Source of the DNA: Neobacillus piezotolerans
GTDB lineage: Bacteria; Bacillota; Bacilli; Bacillales; Cytobacillaceae
Direction of reading: 5' to 3'
Length of the DNA: 64,000 nt
Assembly (NCBI RefSeq): GCF_003362805.1
Contig: NZ_QNQT01000002.1
Coordinates: forward strand, 727,296-791,295
Shown one piece after another: positions 63,956 to 64,000 of this stretch. How positions within the stretch are numbered: the stretch's first letter is position 1; each line of letters begins with the position of its first letter. The position numbers and the translations under genes are program-made. Below the pieces are notes generated by a model, which did no database searches, had not been told where the DNA came from, and saw only the letters and a program-made list of their open reading frames with translations.

Positions 63956-64000
63956 TGAACTGCACCCCGTCAAGTAGACAGTGGAAATAATAAAACAATC
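63956..64000. mobile_element. Possible left end of an IS3-family element, cut by the window
   Basis: TGAACTGCACCCCGTCAAG followed by TAGACAGTGGAAA resembles the terminal inverted repeat of IS3/IS150-type elements of bacilli, which begin TGAACTG and contain CAAGTAGACA ahead of orfA. Only 45 bases are visible, so this is tentative. Confidence 0.35.

Overview
The window is a chromosomal stretch from an endospore-forming Bacillaceae bacterium (Bacillus-like, low-to-moderate G+C). The signs are AGGAGG-type ribosome-binding sites with frequent TTG/GTG starts, a B. subtilis-type FadR box ahead of a fadN-fadA-fadE operon, a T-box leader on ileS, a YjcZ-like sporulation protein, a CspB-type cold-shock protein and many small Gram-positive lipoproteins. 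I see no rRNA, tRNA, prophage or CRISPR array. One possible insertion-sequence end lies at the very last bases.

Layout. 0-11 kb: nucleoside hydrolase, secreted and lipoprotein genes, a nucleoside deaminase, VOC and GNAT enzymes, and an ECF41-type sigma factor co-transcribed with an FAD oxidoreductase behind a promoter that fits ECF41 self-regulation. 11.5-15 kb: a long-form (type 2 looking) isoleucyl-tRNA synthetase under a T-box with an ATC specifier. 15-21 kb: small enzymes, a LigB-type dioxygenase, a NUDIX protein, an RCC1-repeat protein and an APH-like kinase. 21.4-25.1 kb: an unusual cluster of three acidic Asn/Asp/Glu-rich proteins sharing an SGN motif, a frameshifted GMC oxidoreductase and a DUF1259 protein, possibly spore-surface related (inference). 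25-38 kb: PPP-type phosphatase, hydrolases, membrane proteins, the csp gene with promoter and leader, a peptidase-MA-like protein, and a MarR plus FMN reductase operon. 38-52 kb: DinB, erythromycin-esterase-like, GNAT, ArsR plus AHSA1, V4R-STAS, RDD, TIMP-like, SGNH and HD-GYP proteins. 52-61 kb: the beta-oxidation operon, then a rifampin phosphotransferase gene (rph) bracketed by a direct duplication of the fadE 3' end plus its terminator. 61-64 kb: a MocR/PdxR-type regulator divergent from an ECF transporter S component.

Themes. (1) Gene decay is common: frameshifted GMC oxidoreductase, DUF4275, DUF1835/DUF3658 and a small membrane protein; a deletion remnant of a DJ-1/PfpI gene; and a decayed copy of a Cys-rich small protein. 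(2) Three unrelated intergenic repeats stand out: seven exact-period 52-bp units each carrying a hairpin, eight exact-period 21-bp units between fadN and fadA, and a TGAGTGACTAA inverted repeat. (3) Several adjacent pairs work together: sigma factor with oxidoreductase, MarR with FMN reductase, ArsR with AHSA1, and the fad genes converting acyl-CoA to acetyl-CoA under FadR.

All family assignments come from reading protein motifs by eye. No database search was run.
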